A stretch of 42,294 nucleotides of DNA. It comes from FEN-1297 sp046704255 (lineage in GTDB: Bacteria > Bacteroidota > Ignavibacteria > Ignavibacteriales > Ignavibacteriaceae). The notes beneath the pieces are model-generated. The model ran no database searches. It had not been told where the DNA came from and worked only from the letters and a program-made list of their open reading frames with translations. The stretch lies in contig JBJKSH010000046.1 in assembly GCA_046704255.1 (NCBI GenBank), forward strand, positions 1 to 42,294. The letters run 5' to 3'. Positions 32,987 through 42,179 of the stretch are shown one piece after another. The position numbers were made by a program, and so were the translations under genes. The stretch's first letter is position 1. Each line of letters begins with the position of its first letter.

Positions 32987-34846
32987 GTGAAAAAGTTAAG
33001 AGAAGATATACGTAACATTGCAATAATTGCACATGTGGATCACGGAAAAACTACTTTGGTTGATCATATGCTTAAGCAGACAGGAGCGTGGCGGGCCAAT
33101 CAGCATGTTGAAAAAAGGGTAATGGATTCCAATGCTCTTGAAAAAGAAAGAGGTATTACTATCCTTGCCAAAAATCTTAGCGTAAAATATAAGAATATTA
33201 AAATAAATATTATAGATACGCCCGGCCATGCGGATTTTGGCGGCGAAGTAGAACGTACCTTGAAAATGGTAGACGGTGTTCTGCTGCTTGTTGATGCGGC
33301 GGAGGGGCCGCTGCCGCAAACTAAATTTGTTTTGAAAAAATCCTTGGATCTTGGATTAAAACCTATAGTTGTAATTAATAAAATAGATAGAAAAGATGCT
33401 CGTCCGGATGAAGTTCTTGATGAAGTATTCGATTTATTTGTCTCCCTCGGCGCAAATGAAGAACAACTTGATTTTCCTTTCGTGTATGCAGTTGCTAAAG
33501 AAGGCAAGGCTAAATTAGAATTGGAAGATAATAATGTTAATCTTGAACCGCTTTTCGAAATTATTGTAAATAAAATACCCCCGCCAGAATATGATGAGGA
33601 TGCGCCTTTCCGGATGTTGATTTCTGCAATCGACTATAATGATTATCTTGGAAGAATAGGCATTGGAAGAGTGCAAAGCGGATTGGTTAAAAAGGATGAT
33701 CCCATAATTTTAATTACAAAAGACGGTGATATAGTTAACTCTAAAATTTCTAAGCTTTATTCCTTTGAAAATATTAAACGAATTGAAGCAGAAGAAATAA
33801 GTGGCGGGGATATCGGTGCTATTGCCGGGCTTGAAGATGTGGATATCGGAGATACAATTTCCGATCCTTCAATAAAGGAAGGCCTTCCTTTTGTTACAAT
33901 TGATGAGCCTACAATTACAATGAACTTTATGGTAAATAATTCTCCTTTTGCCGGACAGGAAGGGAAATATGTTACCACTAGAAATTTAAGCGAACGTTTG
34001 TCAAGAGAATTAAAATCGAATGTCAGTTTGAGAGTTGAGATGACAAACTCTCCGGACAGCTTTAAAGTAAGCGGACGCGGGGAACTTCACCTGGCAATTT
34101 TAATTGAAAATATGAGACGGGAAGGATACGAGCTTCAGTTAAGCAAACCCCAGGTAATAATGAAAAAAATTGCCGATGTCTTATGCGAACCGATGGAACA
34201 TTTAATTATAGACGTCCCGGAAGAATTTGTCGGAATTGTTATTGAAAAGCTCGGTAAGCGAAAAGCCGAGATGAAAAATATGTTGACGTTTAACGAAAAC
34301 ACAAGACTTGAGTTTATTATTCCTTCCAGGGGTCTAATCGGTTACAGATCGGAGTTTATGACCGATACAAAAGGCACCGGTATTATGCACCATAACTTTG
34401 AAGGATACGAACCTTATAAAGGAGAAATTACTCACCGGCAGAGAGGTGCACTGGCAGCATTAGAAGCCGGAACAGCTTCGGCATACGCAATGTTTAAATT
34501 GCAGGAACGTTCGGTATTCTTTATTGAACCCGGCACTAGAGTTTATGAGGGAATGGTTGTCGGCGAAAATTCCCGTTCCAATGATATGATTGTTAATGTG
34601 ACCAAAACAAAACAGCTAACCAACATGCGTGCTTCTGGGGCCGATGAAGCAATAAGACTGGAACCGCCTACTATTCTTACTCTGGAACAAGCTATCGAAT
34701 GGATAACTGAAGATGAATATGTGGAAGTAACTCCGGAGAATATAAGAATAAGAAAAAGATTTTTGACGGAAATGGATAGAAAGAACGCTCGTTTGGCAGC
34801 TAAACAAAAAGAAGCTGCGGAAATTATGCAGCCAAAAGTTGCATAA
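32987..34846 (+). CDS. typA: Translational GTPase TypA/BipA
   Basis: A ribosome-binding GTPase involved in late ribosome assembly and stress or cold adaptation. The 619-residue protein starts at a GTG, as no ATG lies near the conserved LREDIRNIAIIAHVDHGKTTL. G-domain motifs are AHVDHGKTT (P loop), RGITI (switch I), DTPGHADFGGE (switch II) and NKID (guanine specificity). Later EF-G-like domains are recognised from NMRREGYELQLSKPQVI and the family-specific C-terminal domain RGLIGYRSEFMTDTKGTGIMHH. The extreme C-terminus carries about ten extra residues (AAKQKEAAEIMQP). It has its own promoter at 32927-32957 with a palindrome cluster behind it. Confidence 0.97.
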   Translation: MKKLREDIRNIAIIAHVDHGKTTLVDHMLKQTGAWRANQHVEKRVMDSNALEKERGITILAKNLSVKYKNIKINIIDTPGHADFGGEVERTLKMVDGVLLLVDAAEGPLPQTKFVLKKSLDLGLKPIVVINKIDRKDARPDEVLDEVFDLFVSLGANEEQLDFPFVYAVAKEGKAKLELEDNNVNLEPLFEIIVNKIPPPEYDEDAPFRMLISAIDYNDYLGRIGIGRVQSGLVKKDDPIILITKDGDIVNSKISKLYSFENIKRIEAEEISGGDIGAIAGLEDVDIGDTISDPSIKEGLPFVTIDEPTITMNFMVNNSPFAGQEGKYVTTRNLSERLSRELKSNVSLRVEMTNSPDSFKVSGRGELHLAILIENMRREGYELQLSKPQVIMKKIADVLCEPMEHLIIDVPEEFVGIVIEKLGKRKAEMKNMLTFNENTRLEFIIPSRGLIGYRSEFMTDTKGTGIMHHNFEGYEPYKGEITHRQRGALAALEAGTASAYAMFKLQERSVFFIEPGTRVYEGMVVGENSRSNDMIVNVTKTKQLTNMRASGADEAIRLEPPTILTLEQAIEWITEDEYVEVTPENIRIRKRFLTEMDRKNARLAAKQKEAAEIMQPKVA

Positions 34847-34880
34847 TATTGTAAATACGGAAATATAACAGGAGGTAAAA

Positions 34881-36344
34881 ATGTCTGAAAGTGTTATTAA
34901 AGATCTTAAACCGGAAACCTTATGGAAAAGATTTTATGAAATTTCTCAAGTTCCGCGCCCTTCAAAAAAGGAAGAGAAAATTAGAGAACATCTACGTAAT
35001 CTTTTTAAAAAATTGAATACAGATTTCAAAGAAGATAAAACCGGAAATTTAGTCGCTTCAATTCCTGCTTCTGCCGGCTACGAAAAAGCCCATACTGTAA
35101 TATTGCAGGGACATGTTGATATGGTTTGTGAAAAAAATAAAACTACCCGGCATGATTTTGATAAAGATCCTATTAAATTAAAAAGGGAAGACGGCTGGAT
35201 AAAGGCGGACGGAACTACACTCGGCGGTGATAACGGCCTAGGAGTAGCAGCAGCATTATCTATAATTACAGATAAAGAATCCATACACGGACCTATCGAG
35301 ATACTTTTAACTGTGGATGAAGAAACCGGGTTAACCGGCGCTAATAATCTTGAACACGGATTAATAACCGGCAAGATACTTTTAAACTTGGACTCCGAAG
35401 AAGAAGGTACATTTTACGTAGGATGCGCTGGAGGTATGGATACGGTTGGCTCGTTTAAAATAGAGACGGAAAATTTACCGGAAGGTTTTGAAGCTTATAA
35501 TTTAATGGTTACCGGTTTGAAAGGCGGGCATTCCGGTCTTGATATTATTGCCGGGAGAGCAAACGCTATAAAAATTTTTGGAAGGACATTAAATGAACTG
35601 GATAGCAAGAAATATTTTGTTGCTTCTATAAACGGCGGAAGTAAAAGGAATGCTATACCAAGGGAAGCGGAAGCAACATTATTTGTAAACCCGAATGATG
35701 CTGCCGTATCGGAAAATATCATTCGTAATTTTCAAAGTAAGGTTAATAACGAGTTTAAGATTTCAGACAGCGGTTTAAAACTTGAATTCGAAAAAATTGA
35801 CTCCGGTTTGAAGAAAGGATTTAGTAAATCTCTCAGTAATAAAATCGTCGAGACTCTTTTGGCGCTTCCTCACGGAGTAATTTCTATGAGTCAGGATATA
35901 CCGGATTTGGTTGAAACTTCCACAAATGTAGCAACAATTTTTACTGAAGAAAATTTCATAAGGATAGGGACCAGTCACAGAAGTTCGGTTGAAAGCGCAA
36001 AAAAATATTTTGCCGATAGTGTTGCCGCAACTTTTAAATTAGCCGGTGCGGAAGTTAAACATGGCGATGGGTACCCCGGATGGAAACCGGACCTCGATTC
36101 AAAAATTTTAAACATTTCTAAAAATGTTTATAAGAGTATGTTTAATAAAGAACCGGAAATTAAAGCAATACATGCCGGATTGGAATGCGGTATACTTGGA
36201 GATAAAAATCCGGGCCTGGATATGGTTTCTTTCGGGCCAACAATTGTTGGTGCTCATTCGCCGGATGAAAAAGTTAATATTAAATCGGTAGAAAATTTTT
36301 ATTCCCTGCTTAAAGCAATTCTTAAGTACGTAGCTGAAAATTAG
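34881..36344 (+). CDS. pepD: Aminoacyl-histidine dipeptidase (beta-Ala-His dipeptidase)
   Basis: An M20C-family cytosolic zinc dipeptidase of 487 residues that splits Xaa-His and other dipeptides. Metal ligands and catalytic residues lie in LQGHVDMVCEKN (His and Asp), TTLGGDNGLGVAAAL (bridging Asp), VDEETGLTGA (catalytic and metal Glu) and LDSEEEG. The lid domain starts near GLKGGHSGLDI. The C-terminal ligand His is in VGAHSPDEKV. A strong AGGAGG precedes the ATG. The gene follows typA by 34 nt and may be co-transcribed. Its stop is only 4 nt from the convergent stop of the ABC permease gene, so the two transcripts must overlap. Confidence 0.95.
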   Translation: MSESVIKDLKPETLWKRFYEISQVPRPSKKEEKIREHLRNLFKKLNTDFKEDKTGNLVASIPASAGYEKAHTVILQGHVDMVCEKNKTTRHDFDKDPIKLKREDGWIKADGTTLGGDNGLGVAAALSIITDKESIHGPIEILLTVDEETGLTGANNLEHGLITGKILLNLDSEEEGTFYVGCAGGMDTVGSFKIETENLPEGFEAYNLMVTGLKGGHSGLDIIAGRANAIKIFGRTLNELDSKKYFVASINGGSKRNAIPREAEATLFVNPNDAAVSENIIRNFQSKVNNEFKISDSGLKLEFEKIDSGLKKGFSKSLSNKIVETLLALPHGVISMSQDIPDLVETSTNVATIFTEENFIRIGTSHRSSVESAKKYFADSVAATFKLAGAEVKHGDGYPGWKPDLDSKILNISKNVYKSMFNKEPEIKAIHAGLECGILGDKNPGLDMVSFGPTIVGAHSPDEKVNIKSVENFYSLLKAILKYVAEN

Positions 36345-36348
36345 GATA

Positions 36349-37116
36349 TCAGGCTTTTGCAGCAGGAATTGTAATTACGAATATAACTGCACTTGTAAGT
36401 ATTACCAGCGGGCCGGCAGGTAAGCCTGTTAATACTGAAGAAATAATTCCGGCTAGCGCCGATATTATTCCGAAAACTGCCGAAACTAATCCGAACTGGG
36501 AAAGAGTTTTACTAACATTTCTTGCAGAGGCAGAAGGAATTGCGACTAATGCAGCAGTCATTAATCCACCCACTAAATCTACTCCTAAAGCTACTATTAC
36601 TGCAATAGCAGATAGATAAATAAAGTTATACAGCTTTATATTTATTCCCTCAATCTTTGCAACATCTTCATGAATATTTGACAGCATTATTTTTGAATAG
36701 CTGCTTTTGATTGCGATAAATACCGAGGTCCCTAGAATAACGGCAGCAGCAGTTTCGTATATATTAACCCGGGAAATATCGCCTATTAAAGCAGCCTCCG
36801 CTTTTTCAATAGGAAGGAAGATAAATGCAATTCCGACACCTGTTGCAAAGACAATTGCGGTTAATGCTTCCATAGGAAGTTTGGTTTTTATTTCTAAGAG
36901 CCATATAATTAAAATACCCAAGATTACGAAGGGAAAAGCACCCAACGAAATACTAAAGCCGTATATAAGAGCTAAAGCAGCTCCCGGTAAAGCAAGGTGT
37001 CCAAGCGGTCCGGCTACAACTGCCATTCTCTTGGAAAGCATAAGTGTACCGAGGTATGCGGCAGACCCGGCAATAAAAACTCCGCTTATCAAACTCAGTA
37101 TCATTTGGTTGGTCAT
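36349..37116 (-). CDS. Metal (zinc/manganese) ABC transporter permease
   Basis: An ABC-3 family permease of 255 residues with about seven to eight membrane helices (LISGVFIAGSAAYLGTLML, GFSISLGAFPFVILGILIIWLL, ALTAIVFATGVGIAFIFL, IYLSAIAVIVALGVDLVGGLM and others). VDLVGGLMTAALVAIPSASARN is the cytoplasmic coupling segment that contacts the ATPase. It forms a pair with the ATPase gene 4 nt upstream. The substrate is inferred from the family (Zn, Mn or Fe); no substrate-binding protein gene is next to it. The 3' end converges with pepD. Confidence 0.9.
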   Translation of the reverse strand: MTNQMILSLISGVFIAGSAAYLGTLMLSKRMAVVAGPLGHLALPGAALALIYGFSISLGAFPFVILGILIIWLLEIKTKLPMEALTAIVFATGVGIAFIFLPIEKAEAALIGDISRVNIYETAAAVILGTSVFIAIKSSYSKIMLSNIHEDVAKIEGINIKLYNFIYLSAIAVIVALGVDLVGGLMTAALVAIPSASARNVSKTLSQFGLVSAVFGIISALAGIISSVLTGLPAGPLVILTSAVIFVITIPAAKA

Positions 37117-37120
37117 CTAA

Positions 37121-37822
37121 TTAAGACTCCTTATTATGCGTATAAAATTTTATATCGGTTTTGTAGATATCATGAAGTACTTCCGGGGTTAAAATTTCTT
37201 CCGGCACACCGTAACATCGTTTACCAACACGTGAAAGGCAAAGCACATGTGTTGAGTGTGCATACACAATGTTTAGATCGTGGGTTACGTTAAAGATTGT
37301 TAAGTGCTGATTTTGCCAGATACTTCTTAGTAGAGAATATATTGTCTCTCCTCCGGCAACATCTACAGCAGTTGTAGGCTCATCTAGAAAAAGTATGTTA
37401 GGATGTGAAACCAAAACCCATGCAACTAGCATCCTTTGAAATTCTCCGCCGGAAAGGTAACCGGCTCTTTTGTTTAATACATTATTCCCAAGTCCAACAA
37501 GAGAAAGGTGCTCCTGTATTTCTTCATTCTTAATTTTTTTAAGTGAAAAAAAATCTTTTACGGTAAGGGGTAAATCTCTTACGGACATTTGGTTTAGCCC
37601 TTGGGGCAGGTATCCTATCCTGGGCTTTTTAACCCACTTTAATTCTCCTATATACGGAAGTAAACCAAGTAGTGATTTTAACAAAACTGTTTTACCGGAA
37701 CCGTTTGGACCGAGGATTGTAAGAAACTCACCTTCTTCAACTTTAAAATTTAACCCAGATAATACTGTTTGACCATCCAGGACAACTCCAAAATTATTCA
37801 CTTCAAGCAATACTTCGTTCAA
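37121..37822 (-). CDS. Metal (zinc/manganese) ABC transporter ATP-binding protein
   Basis: An ATPase of 233 residues for the adjacent metal permease. The nucleotide-binding motifs are complete: Walker A GPNGSGKTVLLKSLLG, signature LSGGEFQR, Walker B ILFLDEPTT and the switch His in VTHDLN. The Q loop is GYLPQG. The start is a TTG with AGGTGA about six bases upstream; no ATG fits. It is first of a two-gene operon with the permease. The spacer behind it is shared with the divergent DUF5916 gene; I could not find a clear Zur-type dyad there. Confidence 0.92.
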   Translation of the reverse strand: MNEVLLEVNNFGVVLDGQTVLSGLNFKVEEGEFLTILGPNGSGKTVLLKSLLGLLPYIGELKWVKKPRIGYLPQGLNQMSVRDLPLTVKDFFSLKKIKNEEIQEHLSLVGLGNNVLNKRAGYLSGGEFQRMLVAWVLVSHPNILFLDEPTTAVDVAGGETIYSLLRSIWQNQHLTIFNVTHDLNIVYAHSTHVLCLSRVGKRCYGVPEEILTPEVLHDIYKTDIKFYTHNKES

Positions 37823-37950
37823 TTTGCTTCACCTACATAAAAAATTGTAATTTAGCTTGGAATTATTTTAATTAAACGGAAGATAATTTATCCAACTTAC
37901 TTTTAATTCAAATAGCAATTTAAGCATTATATATCTAATATAACAAAAGA

Positions 37951-40224
37951 ATGATCTCTAACAGACTTAAGTTAACAATACCTCTATTTTTATTATTAGC
38001 CATTTCAAGTTTAAATGCAAAATCAGAATGGGATTCTACTAATCGTTCAAGTTATTTTATTAATGCCGTTAAAATTAAACAAGATTTAAATATTACCGGT
38101 AAACTTTCAGATCCGCTCTGGAAAAATGCACCAAAGGTACAGCTTAATTTTGAGATACAGCCGGGAAATAATACTCCCGCACCGCAAAAAACTACAGCTA
38201 TGGTTTTATATAATTCCAAATATATTTATATAGGATTTATTTGTTATGATACTAATCCGTCAAAAATACGTGCGCATATAACAGATCGGGATAATGCCTT
38301 TAATGATGATTTTGCCGGTGTTATTTTGGATACATACCACGATCATCAAAGAGCTTATGAACTATATGAAAATCCGTACGGCGTTCAAATGGACGGTTTA
38401 ATGAATGGAAAAAATGAAGACTATAGCTTCGATTTGCTATGGTATTCAAAAGCCTCAATTAACGACAGCGGTTATACTGCGGTAATGGCTATACCATTTA
38501 AAAGTCTGCGGTTTCAGGATAAAAACATTCAGAGCTGGGGGATAGATTTTCTACGAAACATTCCGAGAGAAAGCAGTATTGAAACTTCATGGACTCGTGT
38601 GGAAATAAATGATCCCTGTCTCTTGTGTTACGAAGGTACTTTAACGGGATTGAAAGATTTAGGATCTTCCGGTTCATTCAATTTCCTTCCTTACGTAATG
38701 GGATTTGAAAGCGGAAATATTATTGATGACTCAAAACCAAACTCAGAATTTTATAACGGCCCGTTAAGAATTAGAGCCGGGGCAGGTTTTACCTATATAC
38801 CGAACCCGAGTCTTTCGCTTGAAGTAGTCGGCAACCCCGACTTCAGCCAGGTAGAATCGGATGCAGCACAAATAAATGTGAACAGCAACTTTGCACTTTT
38901 TTACCCGGAGAAGCGGCCCTTTTTTATGGAAGGCAGCGATATCTTTTCTACATTAATACAAGTTTATTATTCGCGAATGATAAGCAACCCGGAAGCAGCC
39001 GCAAAGATAGTTAACAAATCCGGCGCTTGGTCTGTTGCTTATCTTGGTGCGGAAGACAGGAATACTCCCTTTATTATTGCAGGTGAAGAAGGAAGCGTTT
39101 CCGACAATAACGGAGACAACACATTTTCCACTACATATAAATCATTTTCAAATATTTTTAGGGCAAGATATAACTTCGGTTTGCAATCCTTTGCCGGTGT
39201 AATTGCAACTACAAGAAATTTTACTTATTCGCACAATTATACCGGAGGTATAGACTGGAATCTTTTCTTCGGCAACAATTATACCTTTGACGGACAATTT
39301 CTTATTTCCAATACTCGTGAATTAAATGATACCTCGCTTATATCTAATTTGAATTATTTTGGTAATACCGGGTTCACAAAAGCCTTTGACGGGCAAGAAT
39401 ATACCGGTACAGGTTTTCAGACGGATTTTAGGAGAGATGCAAGAAACTACAGCTTTAGAATAACATATAAAGATTTTTCTCCTACATTCCAGGCGGAAGA
39501 CGGTTATATATCTTCCAACGATTTAAGAACTGCAGATGTGAGCCAAAACTTATCTTATTATCCGAAGAATTCTTTGGTCGATGAATGGGGAATTAATTTG
39601 GAATCCGGCTTACATTTTAATTATAGTAGAGTCAGGAAGGAACGATGGCTTATTCCGCAAATCTTTCTTAATCTAAAAAGTCAAACTCAAATTAATCTAA
39701 ATTATTTTCTTGTTAATGATGAACTTTACCATGGTTTTAATTTTAAGCATGTTAACAGATGGAACCTTTCAATTAATTCAAATCCTATTAATACTATTTC
39801 TTTTAATTTTAATGCTGCATTCGGCAGATTTATTTATAGAGCGGAAAAAACGGCGCTCGGTGCGGGCCATAATATCAGTACGGAATTGGTTGTTAAACCT
39901 ACCAACAAGTTTTCCCTAACTTTGGATTATTCAAGATCAAGGTTAACCAATAGTGTCGGAGGAGAACTGTTATTTGACGGTTATATTGCCAGACTAAAAG
40001 GCATATATAATTTCAATACCAGAATTTTTATAAGACTTATAGCTCAGTATAATCAATTTAACCAAAATGTAGAAATCGATCCGCTGTTCAGTTATAGGCT
40101 AAATGCATTTACTATTTTCTATGCAGGTTTAACAAACAGCCTTGAAAAATTCGAACAACCATACGGTTTGATTCAAACTAACAGACAATTCTTTCTTAAA
40201 TTACAATACCTCTTGCAGGATTGA
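37951..40224 (+). CDS. DUF5916 outer-membrane protein with N-terminal CBM9-like domain
   Basis: A 757-residue exported protein with a signal peptide (LTIPLFLLLAISSLNA). Residues about 40-230 form a carbohydrate-binding-module-9-like beta-sandwich (DLNITGKLSDPLWKNAP, FDLLWYSKASINDSGYTAVMAIPFKSLRF). The rest is the DUF5916 region, with the signature NPDFSQVESDAAQINVN, FALFYPEKRPFFMEGSDIF and many amphipathic aromatic-rich beta strands consistent with an outer-membrane barrel. The chain ends abruptly after FLKLQYLLQD. Known: this domain pair is common in Bacteroidetes, Ignavibacteria and Gemmatimonadetes, with no proven function. Inferred: surface glycan binding or uptake. It is divergent from the metal transporter. 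Confidence 0.88.
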   Translation: MISNRLKLTIPLFLLLAISSLNAKSEWDSTNRSSYFINAVKIKQDLNITGKLSDPLWKNAPKVQLNFEIQPGNNTPAPQKTTAMVLYNSKYIYIGFICYDTNPSKIRAHITDRDNAFNDDFAGVILDTYHDHQRAYELYENPYGVQMDGLMNGKNEDYSFDLLWYSKASINDSGYTAVMAIPFKSLRFQDKNIQSWGIDFLRNIPRESSIETSWTRVEINDPCLLCYEGTLTGLKDLGSSGSFNFLPYVMGFESGNIIDDSKPNSEFYNGPLRIRAGAGFTYIPNPSLSLEVVGNPDFSQVESDAAQINVNSNFALFYPEKRPFFMEGSDIFSTLIQVYYSRMISNPEAAAKIVNKSGAWSVAYLGAEDRNTPFIIAGEEGSVSDNNGDNTFSTTYKSFSNIFRARYNFGLQSFAGVIATTRNFTYSHNYTGGIDWNLFFGNNYTFDGQFLISNTRELNDTSLISNLNYFGNTGFTKAFDGQEYTGTGFQTDFRRDARNYSFRITYKDFSPTFQAEDGYISSNDLRTADVSQNLSYYPKNSLVDEWGINLESGLHFNYSRVRKERWLIPQIFLNLKSQTQINLNYFLVNDELYHGFNFKHVNRWNLSINSNPINTISFNFNAAFGRFIYRAEKTALGAGHNISTELVVKPTNKFSLTLDYSRSRLTNSVGGELLFDGYIARLKGIYNFNTRIFIRLIAQYNQFNQNVEIDPLFSYRLNAFTIFYAGLTNSLEKFEQPYGLIQTNRQFFLKLQYLLQD

Positions 40225-40304
40225 TAAGATAGTTTAATGTCACAATAACTTTATTAATTTCTTAAAATATTGTGTGTGTTATTTTTTTTTATTTGAGGAA
40301 ATGA

Positions 40305-41363
40305 ATGCTTCCTAATAAATATTTTGTTTGGGATACTTCTCCTGATTTGTTAAAAACCGGAGTTATAAACCTGCCGTTTTCTTTTAGTATTGCAGGAATC
40401 ATACTTTCGATAATAATATATTATTATGTATACAATTCTTTATTAAATAAAATTAAGAAAGATAAACAGGAACAATCTAATAAAGATAAAAAGAATGTAC
40501 TGCCTGCAACCAGGGTATGGGCGCTTACAATCGGCAGCTTAGTTTTAGGCCAGCTTGTTACACTTCCTTTTAATATATGGGCCATTCATTCACTTGGTCC
40601 ATTTACTGTTAGATATTACGGGGTAATATTTGCGATTGCATTTCTACTGGGCTATTACCTTGGTATTAAAATGTTTCGCGATGCAGGTAAACCGCAGGAA
40701 AGACTGGATGCCTTATTTATTTATGTTATAATTGCTACTGTTATCGGTGCACGTTTAGGACAAGTTTTCTTTTACACACCGGATTATTACTTTTCTCATC
40801 CGGCGGAAATTATAAAAATTTGGCACGGCGGATTAGCAAGCCACGGAGCCGCTATCGGAATTTTGATAGGAATCTGGCTTTATGTCCGCAAATACCCCGA
40901 TATGAAATATATTTGGGTATTGGACAGAGTTGTAATTCCGGTTGTAATCGGCGGTGCATTTGTAAGGATTGGTAATTTCTTCAATTCGGAAATTATCGGT
41001 CGTGTAACTCATGTTCCGTGGGCAATTGTTTTTGAAAGAGTAGACATGCTGCCAAGGCATCCTTCAATGCTATATGAATCGTTCTGTTACTTTATAGGAT
41101 TTTTTATTCTTTGGCGAATTTATAAGCATTACAAAGCTGCACCACCGGACGGCCTTCTATTAGGAGTTTTTCTTGTTTATGTTTTTGTATGCCGCTTTCT
41201 AATAGAGTTTACAAAAACACGGCAGGCGGATTTTACCGCCACATGGCCGATAAGCATGGGACAAATTCTTAGCATACCATTTATAATTTTTGGTATTTGG
41301 CTGCTTGTTAAGTATGTAAAATACCCATCTAAAGAAAATGAGCAAACTAAAAATGGAAGTTAA
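40305..41363 (+). CDS. lgt: Prolipoprotein diacylglyceryl transferase
   Basis: An inner-membrane enzyme that adds diacylglycerol to the lipobox cysteine of lipoproteins. The 352-residue protein is longer than E. coli Lgt because of an N-terminal helix and charged linker (about 25-60, KIKKDKQEQSNKDKK). The core has GPFTVRYYGVIFAIAFLLG, VIGARLGQVFFY, the substrate-site segment HGGLASHGAAIGI, the Lgt signature GGAFVRIGNFFNSEIIG, and HPSMLYES. Seven or more membrane helices are visible. A GAGGAA site precedes the ATG. An overlapping ATG four bases earlier leads at once to a stop and is not used. No neighbours of related function. Confidence 0.95.
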   Translation: MLPNKYFVWDTSPDLLKTGVINLPFSFSIAGIILSIIIYYYVYNSLLNKIKKDKQEQSNKDKKNVLPATRVWALTIGSLVLGQLVTLPFNIWAIHSLGPFTVRYYGVIFAIAFLLGYYLGIKMFRDAGKPQERLDALFIYVIIATVIGARLGQVFFYTPDYYFSHPAEIIKIWHGGLASHGAAIGILIGIWLYVRKYPDMKYIWVLDRVVIPVVIGGAFVRIGNFFNSEIIGRVTHVPWAIVFERVDMLPRHPSMLYESFCYFIGFFILWRIYKHYKAAPPDGLLLGVFLVYVFVCRFLIEFTKTRQADFTATWPISMGQILSIPFIIFGIWLLVKYVKYPSKENEQTKNGS

Positions 41364-41636
41364 AATCCTAAAGTAATTACTGAAGCGCTTGATAATTTAA
41401 AATTTGTATGTTTCAATTAATAGGAAAAAATCTAGGTTAGAATTATTGCTTTTAAAATAATATTTTATAAAATTAAAACGTTTCAAATAAAATTAAATCC
41501 GTTAAAAGAAAATATTAAAAGTTTTTTGATTTACTTAATACTCACTGAAAAATTCAATTATGGTTGTTTTACCCTGCTTATTAAAGTTTTATAATCCTTT
41601 CTTTATAACGGGGAATAACTATAGAAGGATTTAATA
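41364..41636. other. AT-rich intergenic region downstream of lgt
   Basis: A very AT-rich spacer with long A and T runs and no ORF. A ribosome binding site AGAAGGA lies just before the next gene at about 41622-41628. No confident promoter, terminator or repeat was seen. Confidence 0.5.
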
Positions 41637-42098
41637 ATGAATAAAGTTTTACCGTATTTTTTATTCTGTATTACATTAGCTTGTAATAATTATATCCGGA
41701 ATAATTCATTTCTAAAACTATGGTATAACCATCCTGCAAACAAGGGGCTTGAAAAATTTCCTGCAGGCAACGGAAGAACGGGTGCAATAATTTTCGGAGG
41801 AACATCCCAAGAACAAATTCGGTTGAATGAAAGTATTGTATGGGCCGAGAGTCTATACTATAATGCCAATCCCGTGGCATTAAAAGCCTTGCCGGAAATT
41901 AGAAAATTAATTTTTGATTGGGATTTTAAACTTAGAGAAGCTAAAGGAAAAAATCCGAAACCGTTTTTTGTTGTCCCGCATATTATTAAGCCTTTAATAT
42001 TTTCCGAAGTAAAAATTAAACCCGTTAAATCGAAAAAAATTCTGTTTGATTTTCAAACAGAAGCCGGAAAGGAATATCCCCTGGTTTTATCGGATTAA
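41637..42098 (+). pseudogene. Internally deleted GH95 alpha-L-fucosidase-like gene
   Basis: An intact reading frame of 153 residues that joins the two ends of a much larger glycoside hydrolase. Residues about 1-20 resemble a lipoprotein signal (LFCITLAC). Residues 27-90 match the N-terminal GH95 beta-sandwich: LWYNHPANKGLEKFPAGNGR, GAIIFGGTSQEQIRLNESIVW, and LKALPEIRKLIF. From about residue 100 the sequence (GKNPKPFFVVPHIIKPLI, then LFDFQTEAGKEYPLV) resembles the extreme C-terminus of GH95 enzymes. The whole catalytic (alpha/alpha)6 barrel, some 600 residues, is absent. An AAGGA site is present and there are no stops, so the deletion was in frame or is recent. It should have no enzymatic activity; a small secreted carbohydrate-binding product is possible but speculative. 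Confidence 0.75.
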
Positions 42099-42179
42099 GT
42101 AAATTTAGGAATTCAAGAAATAAACTTAAAATGATTAATCAAATATTTTAAAGACTTTAAAAATTTTAAGGAAACAGCT

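Noticed and set aside
33100..33507. Long minus-strand ORF (135 codons) inside typA.
   Set aside because: It is the shadow of a strongly conserved GTPase domain, with serine-rich low-quality sequence and no ribosome binding site.
36707..37120. Plus-strand ORF of 137 codons opposite the metal permease gene.
   Set aside because: It mirrors the permease coding frame on the other strand; the permease has clear family motifs and membrane helices.
37823..37950. Search for a Zur/Fur/MntR-type operator between the ABC transporter and the DUF5916 gene.
   Set aside because: The spacer is AT-rich but no convincing dyad matching known metal-regulator boxes was found.
40301..40316. ATG at 40301 upstream of lgt.
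   Set aside because: It reads M-N-A-S then a stop, so it is at most a four-codon leader; lgt starts at 40305 in another frame.
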